Notes: a model not told the origin generated them from the sequence alone. 64,000 nucleotides of DNA from Mucilaginibacter sp. OK283 (GCF_900110415.1 NZ_FODR01000011.1:186001-250000); one strand, 5' to 3'. Shown: positions 27,317 to 35,750, counted from the first letter of the stretch. Numbers and translations: made by a program.

Positions 27317-27380
27317 GGGGTGCTGGCTTCGGGTTGCGGGGGTCGAGTTGTGTGGTTCGGGTGCCGGGGGCCGGATATGG
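27317..27380 (+). repeat. G-rich heptad stretch upstream of mutS
   Basis: Heptads such as CTTCGGG, TTGCGGG, GGTCGAG, TTGTGTG, GTTCGGG, TGCCGGG run in register, with five runs of three or more G. It looks like a single-arm member of the short-tandem-repeat class. A G-quadruplex is possible, but two loops would be longer than the canonical limit. Confidence 0.5.
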
Positions 27381-27524
27381 GATACTGTTACCAAGATTGT
27401 GTGTAGGTTTTAAAGAGCCGGGCTTTACATTAATCCGTTTTTCTTAAAAACGCGTGGGAGCGTTAAAGAATAATAGGCGTTTACTACATAGCAATCGTCT
27501 TTAAAAGTTTGCTTATCGGACGAT

Positions 27525-27690
27525 GGGTAGCCTCTACGAGGCAAAATATTTTTTTACTTCTTGCTACAAACGGGTGGCCTCTACGAGGCAAGCGTATTTA
27601 TTATTAGGGTGTCATTTTGCCTCGTAGAGGCTACCTGTTTGTAGCATTTTTTTTCTGAAATCTCTTTTTTGCCTCGTAGAGGCTACCTAT
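27525..27690. repeat. Four REP-like palindromes in concentric inverted arrangement
   Basis: Four copies of GGTAGCCTCTACGAGGC occur: two forward (27525-27547, 27572-27592) and two reversed (27614-27637, 27665-27690). Each unit is itself a GCCTC/GAGGC palindrome. The inner pair extends to a 29-bp arm (27562-27590 and 27618-27646) matching at 27 of 29 positions. This resembles a BIME of REP elements. The gap 27228-27814 holds no gene. Confidence 0.85.
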
Positions 27691-27814
27691 CTCTGCATTA
27701 AAAAAATGCTATTACATCGAGTAAAAAGTTCAAACACAATTTCTCCGTATTGTATGAAGATTCTACTTAGAAAAACCAGGAAATAGTATAATTTTATACA
27801 TAAATATTGATAAA

Positions 27815-28522
27815 ATGAACGTAGCCGAAATCATGACCTACCTGCAGGCTAATGGCAACCAGGGCATCAAAAATATCCTGTTAAAACATGGGGTTAAAGA
27901 GCCGTTTTTTGGGGTGAAGGTTGAGTATTTAAAAACCATCCAAAAAAAGGTTAAAAAAGATTACCAGTTGGCTAAAAATTTGTATGCCACCGGTAACGCC
28001 GATGCCATGTACCTTGCCGGCCTGATTGCCGACGATGCTAAAATGACCAGGGTCGACCTGCAAACCTGGGTTAATGAGGCCATATCCAACAACATTAGCG
28101 AATATACGGTACCCTGGGTAGCTACAGAAGGCCAATATGGATTTGAACTGGCCCAGGAATGGATAAACGACAGCAGGGAGCACGTTGCCGCCGCGGGCTG
28201 GTCTACCTTAAGCAATATTGTTTCATTTAAACCGGATAGCGAACTGGATTTGGGTGTATTGAGGGAGTTGCTAAATCGTGTTGAGCAAACTATCCATTCA
28301 TCGCCAAACCGGGTACGATCGACCATGAACGGGTTTATCATCAGCCTGGGAACTTATGTAGACGCATTAATGAATGAGGCTATCGCAACGGGCAATAAAA
28401 TAGGAACTGTATTCGTGGATCAAAACGGAACCGCATGTAAGGTACCGGTTGCAGTGGATTATATTCAAAAGTCGCGCGCAAGGCGCAAACCGGGGACGAA
28501 GAAGAAGACGGTTAAGTGTTAA
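27815..28522 (+). CDS. AlkD-like DNA alkylation repair protein
   Basis: The 235-residue all-helical protein is of the AlkD/ALK HEAT-repeat family. It contains KEPFFGVKVEYLKTIQKKV, DDAKMTRVDLQTWV and WVATEGQYGFELAQEWI, the usual repeat positions, and ends with a basic tail (SRARRKPGTKKK). AlkD members flip or excise bulky N3- and N7-alkylated bases. This shorter branch is less well characterised, so glycosylase activity is not certain. Confidence 0.85.
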   Translation: MNVAEIMTYLQANGNQGIKNILLKHGVKEPFFGVKVEYLKTIQKKVKKDYQLAKNLYATGNADAMYLAGLIADDAKMTRVDLQTWVNEAISNNISEYTVPWVATEGQYGFELAQEWINDSREHVAAAGWSTLSNIVSFKPDSELDLGVLRELLNRVEQTIHSSPNRVRSTMNGFIISLGTYVDALMNEAIATGNKIGTVFVDQNGTACKVPVAVDYIQKSRARRKPGTKKKTVKC

Positions 28523-28542
28523 TTGTTAAACCGAACAAGTGA

Positions 28543-28976
28543 CTAATAACTTACCTCAGTCAAAACTTTTGCCAGTGGCCCGTCCATCTTCACCAGGGTT
28601 GAATATCCGGGCATATCGCCGGGCTTGAGTCTGCCTGTTAACACCTTTTTTATTATTATATCCACTTTCAGCAATTCCTTACCATTGGAATCCATCGTCC
28701 ATTGGCACAATAGTTCCCGCCGGTTTACAATAGGGGCTATATTTATACCTGCCTTCAAAAAATAATTTGGATTCAAAAAAGGTAAATCTTGTTGTTCCCA
28801 ATTGATATTTTCAGGGGCTATTGCATTATTATAAAGCCACAAATCCCCTATAATTCGATCATAAAACATCAAATAAGCGTATGCTACTTTCCCGTCATCT
28901 TCTATAACAACAGAATAAGCTTTATTTTGATCGCAGAATTTTGATCGCAGAAAAATTGTGTAAAAAAATCAGACAT
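28543..28976 (-). pseudogene. Small gene broken by a 14-bp tandem duplication
   Basis: The frame ending at 28543 reads well (SVVIEDDGKVAYAYLMFYD, WTMDSNGKELLKVDI) but has no ATG upstream. ATTTTGATCGCAGA is present twice in tandem (28924-28937 and 28938-28951). With both copies, translation from the ATG at 28976 stops after 24 residues; removing one copy joins MSDFFTQFFCDQN to KAYSVVIEDD and yields 139 residues. That ATG is 8 bp after the acetyltransferase stop, as expected in an operon. No family is recognised. It may be a true pseudogene, a slippage-switchable gene or a sequencing artefact. Confidence 0.8.
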
Positions 28977-28984
28977 ACACTTCG

Positions 28985-29542
28985 CTATAAATCCCTTATC
29001 ACCTTGCACGGATTCCCAACCGCCACTACGTTAGCCGGAATATCTTTGATTACCACGCTGCCGGCACCAATGGTGGTATTATCGCCTATGGTAACACCGG
29101 GGCAAACAATTACACCGCCGCCAAGCCATACGTTATTGCCTATGGTTATAGGCGCAGTGTACTCGGGGCCTTTTATCCGTTCGGAAGCGATAACCGGATG
29201 ATAAGCGGTATACAACTGTACATTGGGCGCCATAAAAACGTTATCACCTAAAGTTACTCGCGCACAATCCAGTATAATGCAGTTAAAATTCAGGAATAGG
29301 TTATCGCCGGCAAAAATATTAAAGCCATAATCGCAGTAAAAAGGCGATTGGATATCAATGGCATTGGTAAACCCACCCAGCAACTCTTTTAAAATGGCAC
29401 GCTTGCCCTGTTTATCGTCATAATCAAGCGCATTGTAACGAGTAAACAGCTGGCGTGCTTTTGAGCGGCCGGCAATCAGTTCGACATCGCTGGCATCGTA
29501 CAGGTCGCCATCCAGCATTTTTTGAAGTTCGGATTTTTGCAT
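28985..29542 (-). CDS. Sugar O-acetyltransferase (maltose/galactoside acetyltransferase family)
   Basis: The 185-residue enzyme begins MQKSELQKMLDGDLYDASD, the N-terminal helix typical of Maa/LacA/NodL proteins, and ends with left-handed beta-helix hexapeptide repeats (ITIGNNVWLGGGVIVCPGV, TIGDNTTIGAGSVVIKDIP, GNPCKVI). It transfers acetyl from acetyl-CoA to a sugar hydroxyl. I chose the ATG at 29542 because the longer frame to 29599 adds 19 non-conserved residues. The broken gene at 28543-28976 follows it by 8 bp. Confidence 0.92.
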   Translation of the reverse strand: MQKSELQKMLDGDLYDASDVELIAGRSKARQLFTRYNALDYDDKQGKRAILKELLGGFTNAIDIQSPFYCDYGFNIFAGDNLFLNFNCIILDCARVTLGDNVFMAPNVQLYTAYHPVIASERIKGPEYTAPITIGNNVWLGGGVIVCPGVTIGDNTTIGAGSVVIKDIPANVVAVGNPCKVIRDL

Positions 29543-29713
29543 GGTTAAATATACCAATTGCAATGTGTGATTTTCAACGCGCAGAGAACAATGGCGCAAA
29601 GTTTTTTGAATTCATAAAATATCCGTTAATCTTTTTTTGCAACATATCTGTAACGTTTTTTTCTGAACTGTAAAATTCGGCGAGACTCGGAAGGAGAACG
29701 ACGTATATCGCAT

Positions 29714-29876
29714 GTCGGCGAGTCGACTCACCCCGACATCGCTACGCTCGTCACCCCTCACTCCGCTTCGCGCATAGAGGGGCAAATCAAAATAAAAAAA
29801 GGGGTTTACCCTCTTTGCGGCGCAGCCGGAGAGACGGTGGTCGGGCATAGCCTCGACAGGGTGAGTCTTAGCCGAC
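29714..29876. repeat. MITE-like GC-rich quasi-palindromic element
   Basis: Ends are inverted: GTCGGCGAGTCGACTCACCC (from 29714) versus the complement of GGGTGAGTCTTAGCCGAC (to 29876). Inside, CTCCGCTTCGCGCATAGAGG faces its near complement near 29815-29833, so most of the 163 bp can fold into one long stem. GC content is far higher than in the flanks. No transposase is present. The rest of the gap 29543-29994 has only promoter-like AT-rich sequence. Confidence 0.7.
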
Positions 29877-29934
29877 GTTCAACCGAATGCTTATGTAAAA
29901 CCTCAGCGTGTCATGGATAGTGTAAAACCATCAG

Positions 29935-29964
29935 TTGCAAATTCAAATAATATTTATTACTTTG
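29935..29964 (+). promoter_or_regulatory. Promoter of the MpaB-type gene
   Basis: TTG (29935-29937), 19 bp, then TTACTTTG (29957-29964), one mismatch from TAnnTTTG. The ATG follows about 30 bp later. Confidence 0.55.
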
Positions 29965-29994
29965 CAACACAAAGTACTTTACAAGATTTAAAGA

Positions 29995-30753
29995 ATGGAA
30001 TATTTTGTAAGCGAGGAATCAATAGTTAGGAAAATTTGGGGTAAGGCCGATACCATCCTGTTTATTTTCGCGGGAGCGGCAGCCGAATTTGCCTTAAACA
30101 AAGCTGTTGACTGGCTGTACTTTACCGGCCGCCTGCCTGCCGACCCGCTTGGACGGTTATTTTCGACCGTTGAATATTCAAGGCAGATCATTTTTTCGGG
30201 CCAGGAATCGGCTTTAAAAGCTATTGACAGGATAACGGCCATTCACAAAGGTGTAGAAAACAGCCGCGGCGCACAAATCCCGGATTGGGCGTATCGCGAT
30301 GTGTTGTTCTTGTTAATTGATCTGTCTATCCGTTCATATGAACTATTGGAGCGCAAACTAACCCAGGCCGAAAAGGGCCAAACGTTTATGGTTTTTAACC
30401 GGGTAGGCCAGCGCATGGGGCTTACCGGCCTACCAAAAAACTACTTTGAATACCTGGATATGCGCGAGGAACACTTACAACATAACCTGGTTTGTGGCGA
30501 ATTGACTTTGGATTTATACCGTCAATATAAAAAACACCTCGGCGCTTCCCGTTACACGGTGTTAAAACAGGCGCAACTGCTGGTGGTACCACCATTGGTA
30601 GGCATGCATCTTCCCTTAGGAAAACTGCCCTGGCTTTTACCGGTGATATGGGCGTATAAGTTTTTAAGAATGCTTAAAGTGGAAACCTTTTTACGCAATG
30701 CCCTCCTTCCGGTAGCTTATAAAGCCCAGATCATTAGTATGGATAATGCTTAG
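29995..30753 (+). CDS. Oxygenase MpaB-family / DUF2236 protein
   Basis: The 252-residue protein matches the DUF2236 (MpaB/latex-clearing-protein-like) family: GAAAEFALNKAVDWLYF, RLFSTVEYSRQIIFSG, RITAIHKGV with the conserved His, and WAYRDVLFLLIDLSIRSYELL. Some members are heme-b oxygenases; His residues that could bind heme are present, but activity of this short bacterial branch is unproved. A hydrophobic segment near residues 200-225 may associate with the membrane. The TAG stop is followed directly by repeat locus G. Confidence 0.82.
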   Translation: MEYFVSEESIVRKIWGKADTILFIFAGAAAEFALNKAVDWLYFTGRLPADPLGRLFSTVEYSRQIIFSGQESALKAIDRITAIHKGVENSRGAQIPDWAYRDVLFLLIDLSIRSYELLERKLTQAEKGQTFMVFNRVGQRMGLTGLPKNYFEYLDMREEHLQHNLVCGELTLDLYRQYKKHLGASRYTVLKQAQLLVVPPLVGMHLPLGKLPWLLPVIWAYKFLRMLKVETFLRNALLPVAYKAQIISMDNA

Positions 30754-30871
30754 TCTGAAGTCGGGAAGTCCGGAAGTCGGAAAGATGAGAAGGCAAACTG
30801 GAGTTGAAAGCCTTAGGTCAAAGTCAGAAGTGATCCGTCGGAAGCCTTAACTTCCGGACTTTCCGACTTTG
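30753..30871. repeat. Short-tandem-repeat locus G (AGTCGGA / AGTCCGG heptads)
   Basis: The left arm (30753-30786) has AGTCGGG, AAGTCCG, GAAGTCG, GAAAGAT; the right arm (30848-30871) has ACTTCCGGACTTTCCGACTT. The arms flank the 3' ends of two convergent genes. The unit is nearly identical to that of locus J at 39377-39529. Confidence 0.85.
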
Positions 30872-30879
30872 AACAAACA

Positions 30880-31380
30880 TCAGCGTAATTGCTGCGTTTC
30901 ATCGTAGCTTAATTGAAGGTAAGCTTCGGTGGCATTAACCGATGGCCTTAAACTGATCATGGTAATTATTAAACATGCCGAGATGAGTAAATAAAACAGG
31001 TTACCTGTTATTAAAAAACAAACTATACCGAACAACGAGGGGCCTTCCAGCAGCGCGTATCTTATAATTAAGGCCGATTGATATGCTTTTAGTTTTTCTG
31101 ATAGCGTTTTACTGGTACCGGCGGCCTGCTGATGGAATTTACCCAATTGCTGGTTAAACAAAAAACCGCCAATCACCGTACATACAATAGCCATTAAGGG
31201 CACAATGTAAAAAAACACGTCGTCCCTGCTGTCTTTATAATCAAAGTATTTGATGTTTTTATTGGTTATATAAGCCACTATCATAAACAATACCTGCCCC
31301 GTTATTAAGGCCAGGTGTATAATTGATGTTGTTTTTAAAGCGTTTTTAGGGGTAGCTGTTGCGGGCTGGTTATAATTCAT
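30880..31380 (-). CDS. Four-helix membrane protein of unknown function
   Basis: The 166-residue protein has four hydrophobic segments at about residues 20-42, 60-80, 108-125 and 128-146. The loop between helices 2 and 3 is basic and helical (FHQQAAGTSKTLSEKLKAY). No catalytic motif or named family is evident. It is downstream of, and on the same strand as, the CDF transporter gene with 70 bp between, but a shared function is not indicated. Confidence 0.75.
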   Translation of the reverse strand: MNYNQPATATPKNALKTTSIIHLALITGQVLFMIVAYITNKNIKYFDYKDSRDDVFFYIVPLMAIVCTVIGGFLFNQQLGKFHQQAAGTSKTLSEKLKAYQSALIIRYALLEGPSLFGIVCFLITGNLFYLLISACLIITMISLRPSVNATEAYLQLSYDETQQLR

Positions 31381-31450
31381 GATAATAAGTTTAGCACTGC
31401 ATATTAGCTATTTTTTCAGATATGGAGGATGTTTATTTTACAATTACCAA

Positions 31451-32386
31451 TTAAACGTACAACTGCATATTGGGGCTTACTTTTTCCATAAAGGTATCTG
31501 GTTGGATAATAACAAAGTGAATGAGGCTATACTCATCTTTTACCCGGTTGCGGATGCGAATAATAGCATTATTAATGCCCGCGGTATCCAGGTTACTTTT
31601 AAACGAAATGATTAGCATGAGCAAAACCTCGGTAGGCGATTGATAGGTTGACATGAGGTGCATGAGCTTTAAAACGTCCTGATCCTGCTCTACAATTTCG
31701 ATGATGTGTTTTTTAGTGCTTGCGCCTATCCCCTCGCCCATGAGCAAACTGCGGCTTTCGCGCGCCAGTATGATAGAAACAAATATGAGCACCAATCCAA
31801 CCAGCAATGAGGCCAGGCCATCAAGATAATTAATGTGATAAGTATGACCGATAAACATACAAACAGCTACGATAACCAGGCCTATAACGGCCGCGCTATC
31901 TTCAAACAGCACCAAAAAAGTTGATGGATCTTTACTCTTGACAATAGCCTGCCACCACGAAAGCTCGCCACGCAGTTTGTTAAACTCTTTGGCCGCTATT
32001 AACAACGATGAACCCTCGAATATTACCGACATGCCCAATACCGCGTAATTCCAGGTTGGGTTACCCGGAACTTCGGGCGTGATGATATGGGCAATACCCT
32101 GGTATATGGAAACGCCCCCGCCCAGCCCAAATATGAGTATCGACACGATGAACGAATAAAAATACAACTCCTTACCATAGCCAAAAGGATGCTTTGCATC
32201 GGGCTTTTTGCGGCTTTGGTGCAAACCAAACAACAATAATACCTGGTTGGCGGTGTCAACCACAGAGTGTACCCCCTCGGCTACCATAGCGGCACTGTTA
32301 CTAAAAAAGCCTGCCATAAATTTGGTTAAAGCGATAAGCAAATTTGCCGCCAGCGCAGCATAAATAGACTTGTTTGAAGATGCCAT
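31451..32386 (-). CDS. Cation diffusion facilitator family metal transporter
   Basis: The 311-residue transporter has six predicted helices; TM2 carries EGVHSVVDTANQ and TM5 HTYHINYLDGLASLLVG, placing the His/Asp residues of the metal site, plus HPFGYGKELYFYSF between TM2 and TM3. Residues from about 210 form a cytoplasmic domain. CDF proteins export Zn, Co, Mn or Fe by proton antiport. The second acidic metal position in TM2 (HSVVD) resembles the Zn/Co group, but specificity cannot be fixed. Confidence 0.92.
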   Translation of the reverse strand: MASSNKSIYAALAANLLIALTKFMAGFFSNSAAMVAEGVHSVVDTANQVLLLFGLHQSRKKPDAKHPFGYGKELYFYSFIVSILIFGLGGGVSIYQGIAHIITPEVPGNPTWNYAVLGMSVIFEGSSLLIAAKEFNKLRGELSWWQAIVKSKDPSTFLVLFEDSAAVIGLVIVAVCMFIGHTYHINYLDGLASLLVGLVLIFVSIILARESRSLLMGEGIGASTKKHIIEIVEQDQDVLKLMHLMSTYQSPTEVLLMLIISFKSNLDTAGINNAIIRIRNRVKDEYSLIHFVIIQPDTFMEKVSPNMQLYV

Positions 32387-32583
32387 ACAAAACCATAAAG
32401 CGTTAACGCAATATATTGTTTTAGCAAAACGCTAATGTTGAGCGGCACACTTTCGCAGTCGCTGATGACTAAAAATGCTGGTAGTTTTCTTGTTCAAAAA
32501 AAGAGTTATCGCAATTAATGAAAACTAAAACTTATTGGCACTGTTATCATTTAAGTTAATTTATTAATTTAAAATAAATTATT

Positions 32584-32982
32584 ATGAAAAATTTAAAGTT
32601 AACAGCAGCAGCTGTAGCATTATCATTTGCATGTTCGGTAGTTTTTGCCGCCAATCATACGGCCATTAATGGTACCGGCGACAACGGAATCATCGCAAAA
32701 AAAGGTATGGTAACCGATACTATACCAGGTAAAAAGAAAAAGACGCCAAAAACACCTGCTCCGGCGCCAACCCCTGCACCTGTACCGTCGCCAACACCAA
32801 CACCAACACCAACACCTACTGACCCGGCACCTGTTCCATCGCCAACACCTGCACCTGTGCCAAATCCGAGCCCTACACCCACTCCGAGCCCAACCCCGAC
32901 TCCAAACCCCGCACCTACGCCAAACCCAAGTCCTACGCCCACACCTATGCCTACAACTCCCTCGCCTACAAAACCAGCTTAA
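32584..32982 (+). CDS. Secreted proline/threonine-rich repeat protein
   Basis: The 132-residue protein has a signal peptide (residues 1-22, ending SVVFA) and then, from about residue 55, an almost pure Pro-Thr-Ser-Ala repeat (PTPTP, APVPSP, PNPSPTP units). The codons form a CCAACA/CCTACG-type microsatellite likely to vary in length. It is probably an extended, wall-spanning or surface spacer; no catalytic domain is present. A strong terminator follows. Confidence 0.75.
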   Translation: MKNLKLTAAAVALSFACSVVFAANHTAINGTGDNGIIAKKGMVTDTIPGKKKKTPKTPAPAPTPAPVPSPTPTPTPTPTDPAPVPSPTPAPVPNPSPTPTPSPTPTPNPAPTPNPSPTPTPMPTTPSPTKPA

Positions 32983-33050
32983 CACCTGGTAGTTTAGTTG
33001 TAGCCCGGAAAGGGCGGTTTTGACTTTAGCTAAAAAATGGATATAAAAAC

Positions 33051-33080
33051 AAAGCCCTCTGTTTTTCAACAGAGGGCTTT
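33051..33080. terminator. Bidirectional terminator between convergent genes
   Basis: AAAGCCCTCTG and CAGAGGGCTTT form an 11-bp perfect stem with an 8-nt loop and A/T runs on both sides. It can serve both the proline-rich gene and the lipoprotein gene at 33112. Confidence 0.85.
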
Positions 33081-33111
33081 AATATTTTGCAAAATACCTG
33101 GCTATGCCCGG

Positions 33112-33684
33112 CTATAAATTGCCATCTCCTAATTGATATGGTAATTTATCGAAGGTGCCTAAAAGTATCTGCGATATTTCTATGGATTGATAGCTTCCAT
33201 CAGGATTAAGATTAACCTTTTTTGAGGTAAACGAATACGTTCCGGTAATTACTTTGGCAACCGTATCAATTGCAGTTATGGTAGCCAATCCGGAGCCCGG
33301 TTCAACAGTGCCGGTTTGTACAAATACATATTCGCCAGCATCGTTTCTTTGTTGGGTGTAATAAGTCATGTTTAATTTTCCCGTGCCGTCTACTTTGTAA
33401 GTTGCTAAAGGAAAACTATTGGTATTTGTGCTGTTGGGCACATTTATATTAAAGATAACCCGCTTTGAATCGGCAGTACCAATTACCGAAAAGGTTTTAA
33501 CTTTTGTAGTACTGTTAAAAGTAATCCGTGCGTTAACCGTATCCGGGTACCATTCAACACCATTAATATTTGCAGCAAGTATTTTATCAGATGTGGTAGA
33601 AGCAGAAGTAACAACGTCTTTTTTACAGCCTTGGAAGTAGATAGCCGATATAAGTAACAGAACAATAAGTTGAATTTTCCTCAT
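33112..33684 (-). CDS. Lipoprotein, DUF6252-like
   Basis: The 190-residue protein has a lipoprotein signal ending FQGC (Cys20) followed by KKD, typical of Bacteroidota lipoproteins. The mature part is beta-rich: NINGVEWYPD, SKRVIFNINVPN and VITGTYSFTSK match the DUF6252-type layout often found as surface lipoproteins. Function is unknown. Confidence 0.75.
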   Translation of the reverse strand: MRKIQLIVLLLISAIYFQGCKKDVVTSASTTSDKILAANINGVEWYPDTVNARITFNSTTKVKTFSVIGTADSKRVIFNINVPNSTNTNSFPLATYKVDGTGKLNMTYYTQQRNDAGEYVFVQTGTVEPGSGLATITAIDTVAKVITGTYSFTSKKVNLNPDGSYQSIEISQILLGTFDKLPYQLGDGNL

Positions 33685-33878
33685 ATATAAATTTTGTGCA
33701 AACTATGCGCCTTGCAGATTTTATGCAAATAACGCTCTTTGCAGATTAATAATTACAACCAAAGTTAATTTTTTCACATATTTTAACATTCGGCAGTTTT
33801 ACCCTGAATTATTTAAGGCCGGCATTTATTAAAACAAATGATTTTATTTAGGCATATTAGGCGCTTAATTTAAAAAAT

Positions 33879-34160
33879 ATGATTCACGTAAACGAATATT
33901 TTGAGGGCACGGTAAAATCACTGGGCTATACCAGCGCAGAAGGCAAAAGCACTATCGGCGTAATGGAAAAAGGCGAGTATGAATTTGGCACATCGAGCCA
34001 CGAAACCATGACCGTTATTGAAGGCGGGCTGGATGTACTGTTACCTGGCGAAGATGAATGGCAAACTTACATACCGGGTCAATCATTTGAAGTTGAGGCC
34101 AATATAAAATTCAAGGTAAAAACGCACGTTCAATGTTCGTACTTGTGTAAATACCGGTAA
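33879..34160 (+). CDS. ppnP: Pyrimidine/purine nucleoside phosphorylase PpnP
   Basis: The 93-residue cupin-like protein matches PpnP (DUF1255, YaiE): NEYFEGTVKSLGY, STIGVMEKGEYEFGTSSHE, VLLPGEDEW and CSYLCKY at the end. The E. coli member phosphorolyses several nucleosides to base and ribose 1-phosphate. Length is normal. It precedes the YbjQ-like gene by 62 bp on the same strand. Confidence 0.93.
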   Translation: MIHVNEYFEGTVKSLGYTSAEGKSTIGVMEKGEYEFGTSSHETMTVIEGGLDVLLPGEDEWQTYIPGQSFEVEANIKFKVKTHVQCSYLCKYR

Positions 34161-34222
34161 GCAGCCATTGTTGTAACATTTGGCCTTGCCTGCGCTCTAA
34201 TCAACATAAACTAAATAAAACA

Positions 34223-34552
34223 ATGGATACTTCGCTTATTACAACCAGTACCGGATTAGATGGTTACCGGATAGTTAAACATTTAGGTGTTGTACGTGGT
34301 ATTACCGTACGCAGCCGCAGCGCGCTGGGCAATATTGCCGGTGGTTTTCAGTCGCTTTTTGGCGGCCGGCTTTCAATTTATGTCGAGCTTTGCGAAAACG
34401 CCCGTGAAGAAGCCTACCAGCTTTTGATACAGCATGCCCAAGCCATTGGCGCAAATGCCATTATCAACATGCGTTACGACGCAAACGAAGTAATGCAGGG
34501 CATTACCGAAGTATTGGCATACGGCACAGCAGTTGTTGTTGAAAAGGTTTGA
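34223..34552 (+). CDS. YbjQ family (DUF74) protein
   Basis: The 109-residue protein has the family's TSTGLDGYRIVKHLGVVRG start, NIAGGFQSLFGGR, and ANAIINMRYDAN near the end. YbjQ proteins form pentamers and are called putative heavy-metal-binding proteins, but their role is unproved. It may share a transcript with ppnP. Confidence 0.9.
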   Translation: MDTSLITTSTGLDGYRIVKHLGVVRGITVRSRSALGNIAGGFQSLFGGRLSIYVELCENAREEAYQLLIQHAQAIGANAIINMRYDANEVMQGITEVLAYGTAVVVEKV

Positions 34553-34676
34553 TAAACCAGCGTTGCGTGGTAACAACCGGGCCGGGCGTTCCTATGCCAC
34601 CTGATAGCTAATTTAAAACAAAAAATGTCCGGCTGTTAACCGGGCATAAATAGTAAAAAATATTTCGACAGCTATA

Positions 34677-34874
34677 CTAATTAAAATACGATAGCGGAAT
34701 TGTACGCCAAAGCCCGTGGGCAAGGTGGCCAATCAGCAATTCGTAAACCAGGTAAACCGGCCAGATAAGGTAATGGATAAGCAACAAAATCAGCGAATGG
34801 TTATAATACCAACTGATCATGAGGGTATATAATCCCAATACAAGATAAAGTATGCTGGTGTCCCTGGTTTTCAT
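34677..34874 (-). CDS. Small membrane protein (65 aa)
   Basis: Two hydrophobic segments (residues about 8-24 and 29-49) separated by a short loop suggest a two-helix membrane protein. No family is recognised. It lies 35 bp downstream of the lipoprotein gene at 34910 and may be co-transcribed. Confidence 0.6.
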   Translation of the reverse strand: MKTRDTSILYLVLGLYTLMISWYYNHSLILLLIHYLIWPVYLVYELLIGHLAHGLWRTIPLSYFN

Positions 34875-34909
34875 TTTTTAATGGTGATAATTTTATCTAA
34901 ATTAAATAA

Positions 34910-35401
34910 TTACTTGCAATTTTTCATATTGTAAATTACGGTATAGGCAGCCGCGTTATTGGTTTGCTGCCTGCCGGTTTTGGCATCGTATTGATAAGGC
35001 TTTTGCGCCAGCGCGTTCCCGCGTAGTTGAAATTCAACGGCCATTGTGTCGGTACTTCCCTCCTGGGTATAATTCCATACGGCCTTAATAGCGTTACCCG
35101 CAAGCGTACCCGTTAAAGTTCCCTTCCGGGCATCTTTCTGCTTTGGTATCCAATACATATCGCCGGTAACTTTATTGCCGTTTATGAATATACTTACCTC
35201 GGTTGTATCCTGGGCCCGGGCACCATCAGTATAAAAAAAACAATATCGCATGTTTACAGCCGGGGCATTTGGCGCACTGCCCAATTGCGTATCGGCCGGC
35301 GAAAGTATTGAAATTGTTGTATCGTTATCGGCTGTGTTATTGCTACCAGAACAGGATGCCAGCAAAGCAATAGAAACCAGTAAGTAAAAGTTTATTTTCA
35401 T
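34910..35401 (-). CDS. Putative lipoprotein of unknown function
   Basis: The 163-residue protein has a signal peptide with lipobox LASC (Cys17) followed by a Ser/Asn/Asp linker. The mature domain is beta-rich (VSIFINGNKVTGDMYWIPKQ, GTLTGTLAGNAIKAVWNY), resembling small Bacteroidota lipoproteins that share a G-x-L-x-G-x-I-x-G beta pattern. Function is unknown. Confidence 0.75.
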   Translation of the reverse strand: MKINFYLLVSIALLASCSGSNNTADNDTTISILSPADTQLGSAPNAPAVNMRYCFFYTDGARAQDTTEVSIFINGNKVTGDMYWIPKQKDARKGTLTGTLAGNAIKAVWNYTQEGSTDTMAVEFQLRGNALAQKPYQYDAKTGRQQTNNAAAYTVIYNMKNCK

Positions 35402-35477
35402 GGCAGTTTAATCGTCGGTATTTTTTAGGTACGACAATTGAAAACTAAAAAGGTTCAATTTAAAAAATGCAGATTTT

Positions 35478-35684
35478 TCAGTGCTTTGAAACATTTTTGC
35501 GGGCAGACCGCCTTATTCGCCACAGATTTAAAAAACCAACCGTCAATATAGCAGGGCTGCAGCTACTGATCACAAAAGCCAATTGAGGATGCAGTAACGG
35601 AAAGTACCTGCGCATTATAATACCCGTAGCAAATAAAACCAGCCCAACGCCCATAATCACTTTTAGCTGGCTTTTGTTGATCAT
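35478..35684 (-). CDS. Small membrane protein (68 aa)
   Basis: Two hydrophobic helices (about residues 8-24 and 34-54) and a basic C-terminus (WRIRRSARKN) point to a two-pass inner membrane protein. No named family. A hairpin with 11-bp arms lies just upstream at 35751-35784. Confidence 0.6.
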   Translation of the reverse strand: MINKSQLKVIMGVGLVLFATGIIMRRYFPLLHPQLAFVISSCSPAILTVGFLNLWRIRRSARKNVSKH

Positions 35685-35750
35685 AGCGTAAAGCTACCAA
35701 TTACAAGGGGTAAATTGAGGCTTTCTATAGCTAAAACATTACAATTTTTT

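Noticed and set aside
27317..27370. Canonical G-quadruplex upstream of mutS
   Set aside because: Five G-runs exist, but loops of about 10 and 16 nt exceed the usual limit, so only a weak structure is possible.
29543..29599. Longer acetyltransferase start at 29599
   Set aside because: The added 19 residues do not match the family; the ATG at 29542 begins with the typical N-terminal helix.
29612..29848. 78-residue minus-strand frame
   Set aside because: It overlaps the GC-rich quasi-palindrome, and its Arg-rich sequence is typical of a repeat read by chance.
32623..33069. Two overlapping minus-strand frames in the proline-rich gene
   Set aside because: They are the reverse of the CCNACN codons and give Gly/Val- and Trp/Cys/Arg-rich peptides; the plus strand has the signal peptide and terminator.
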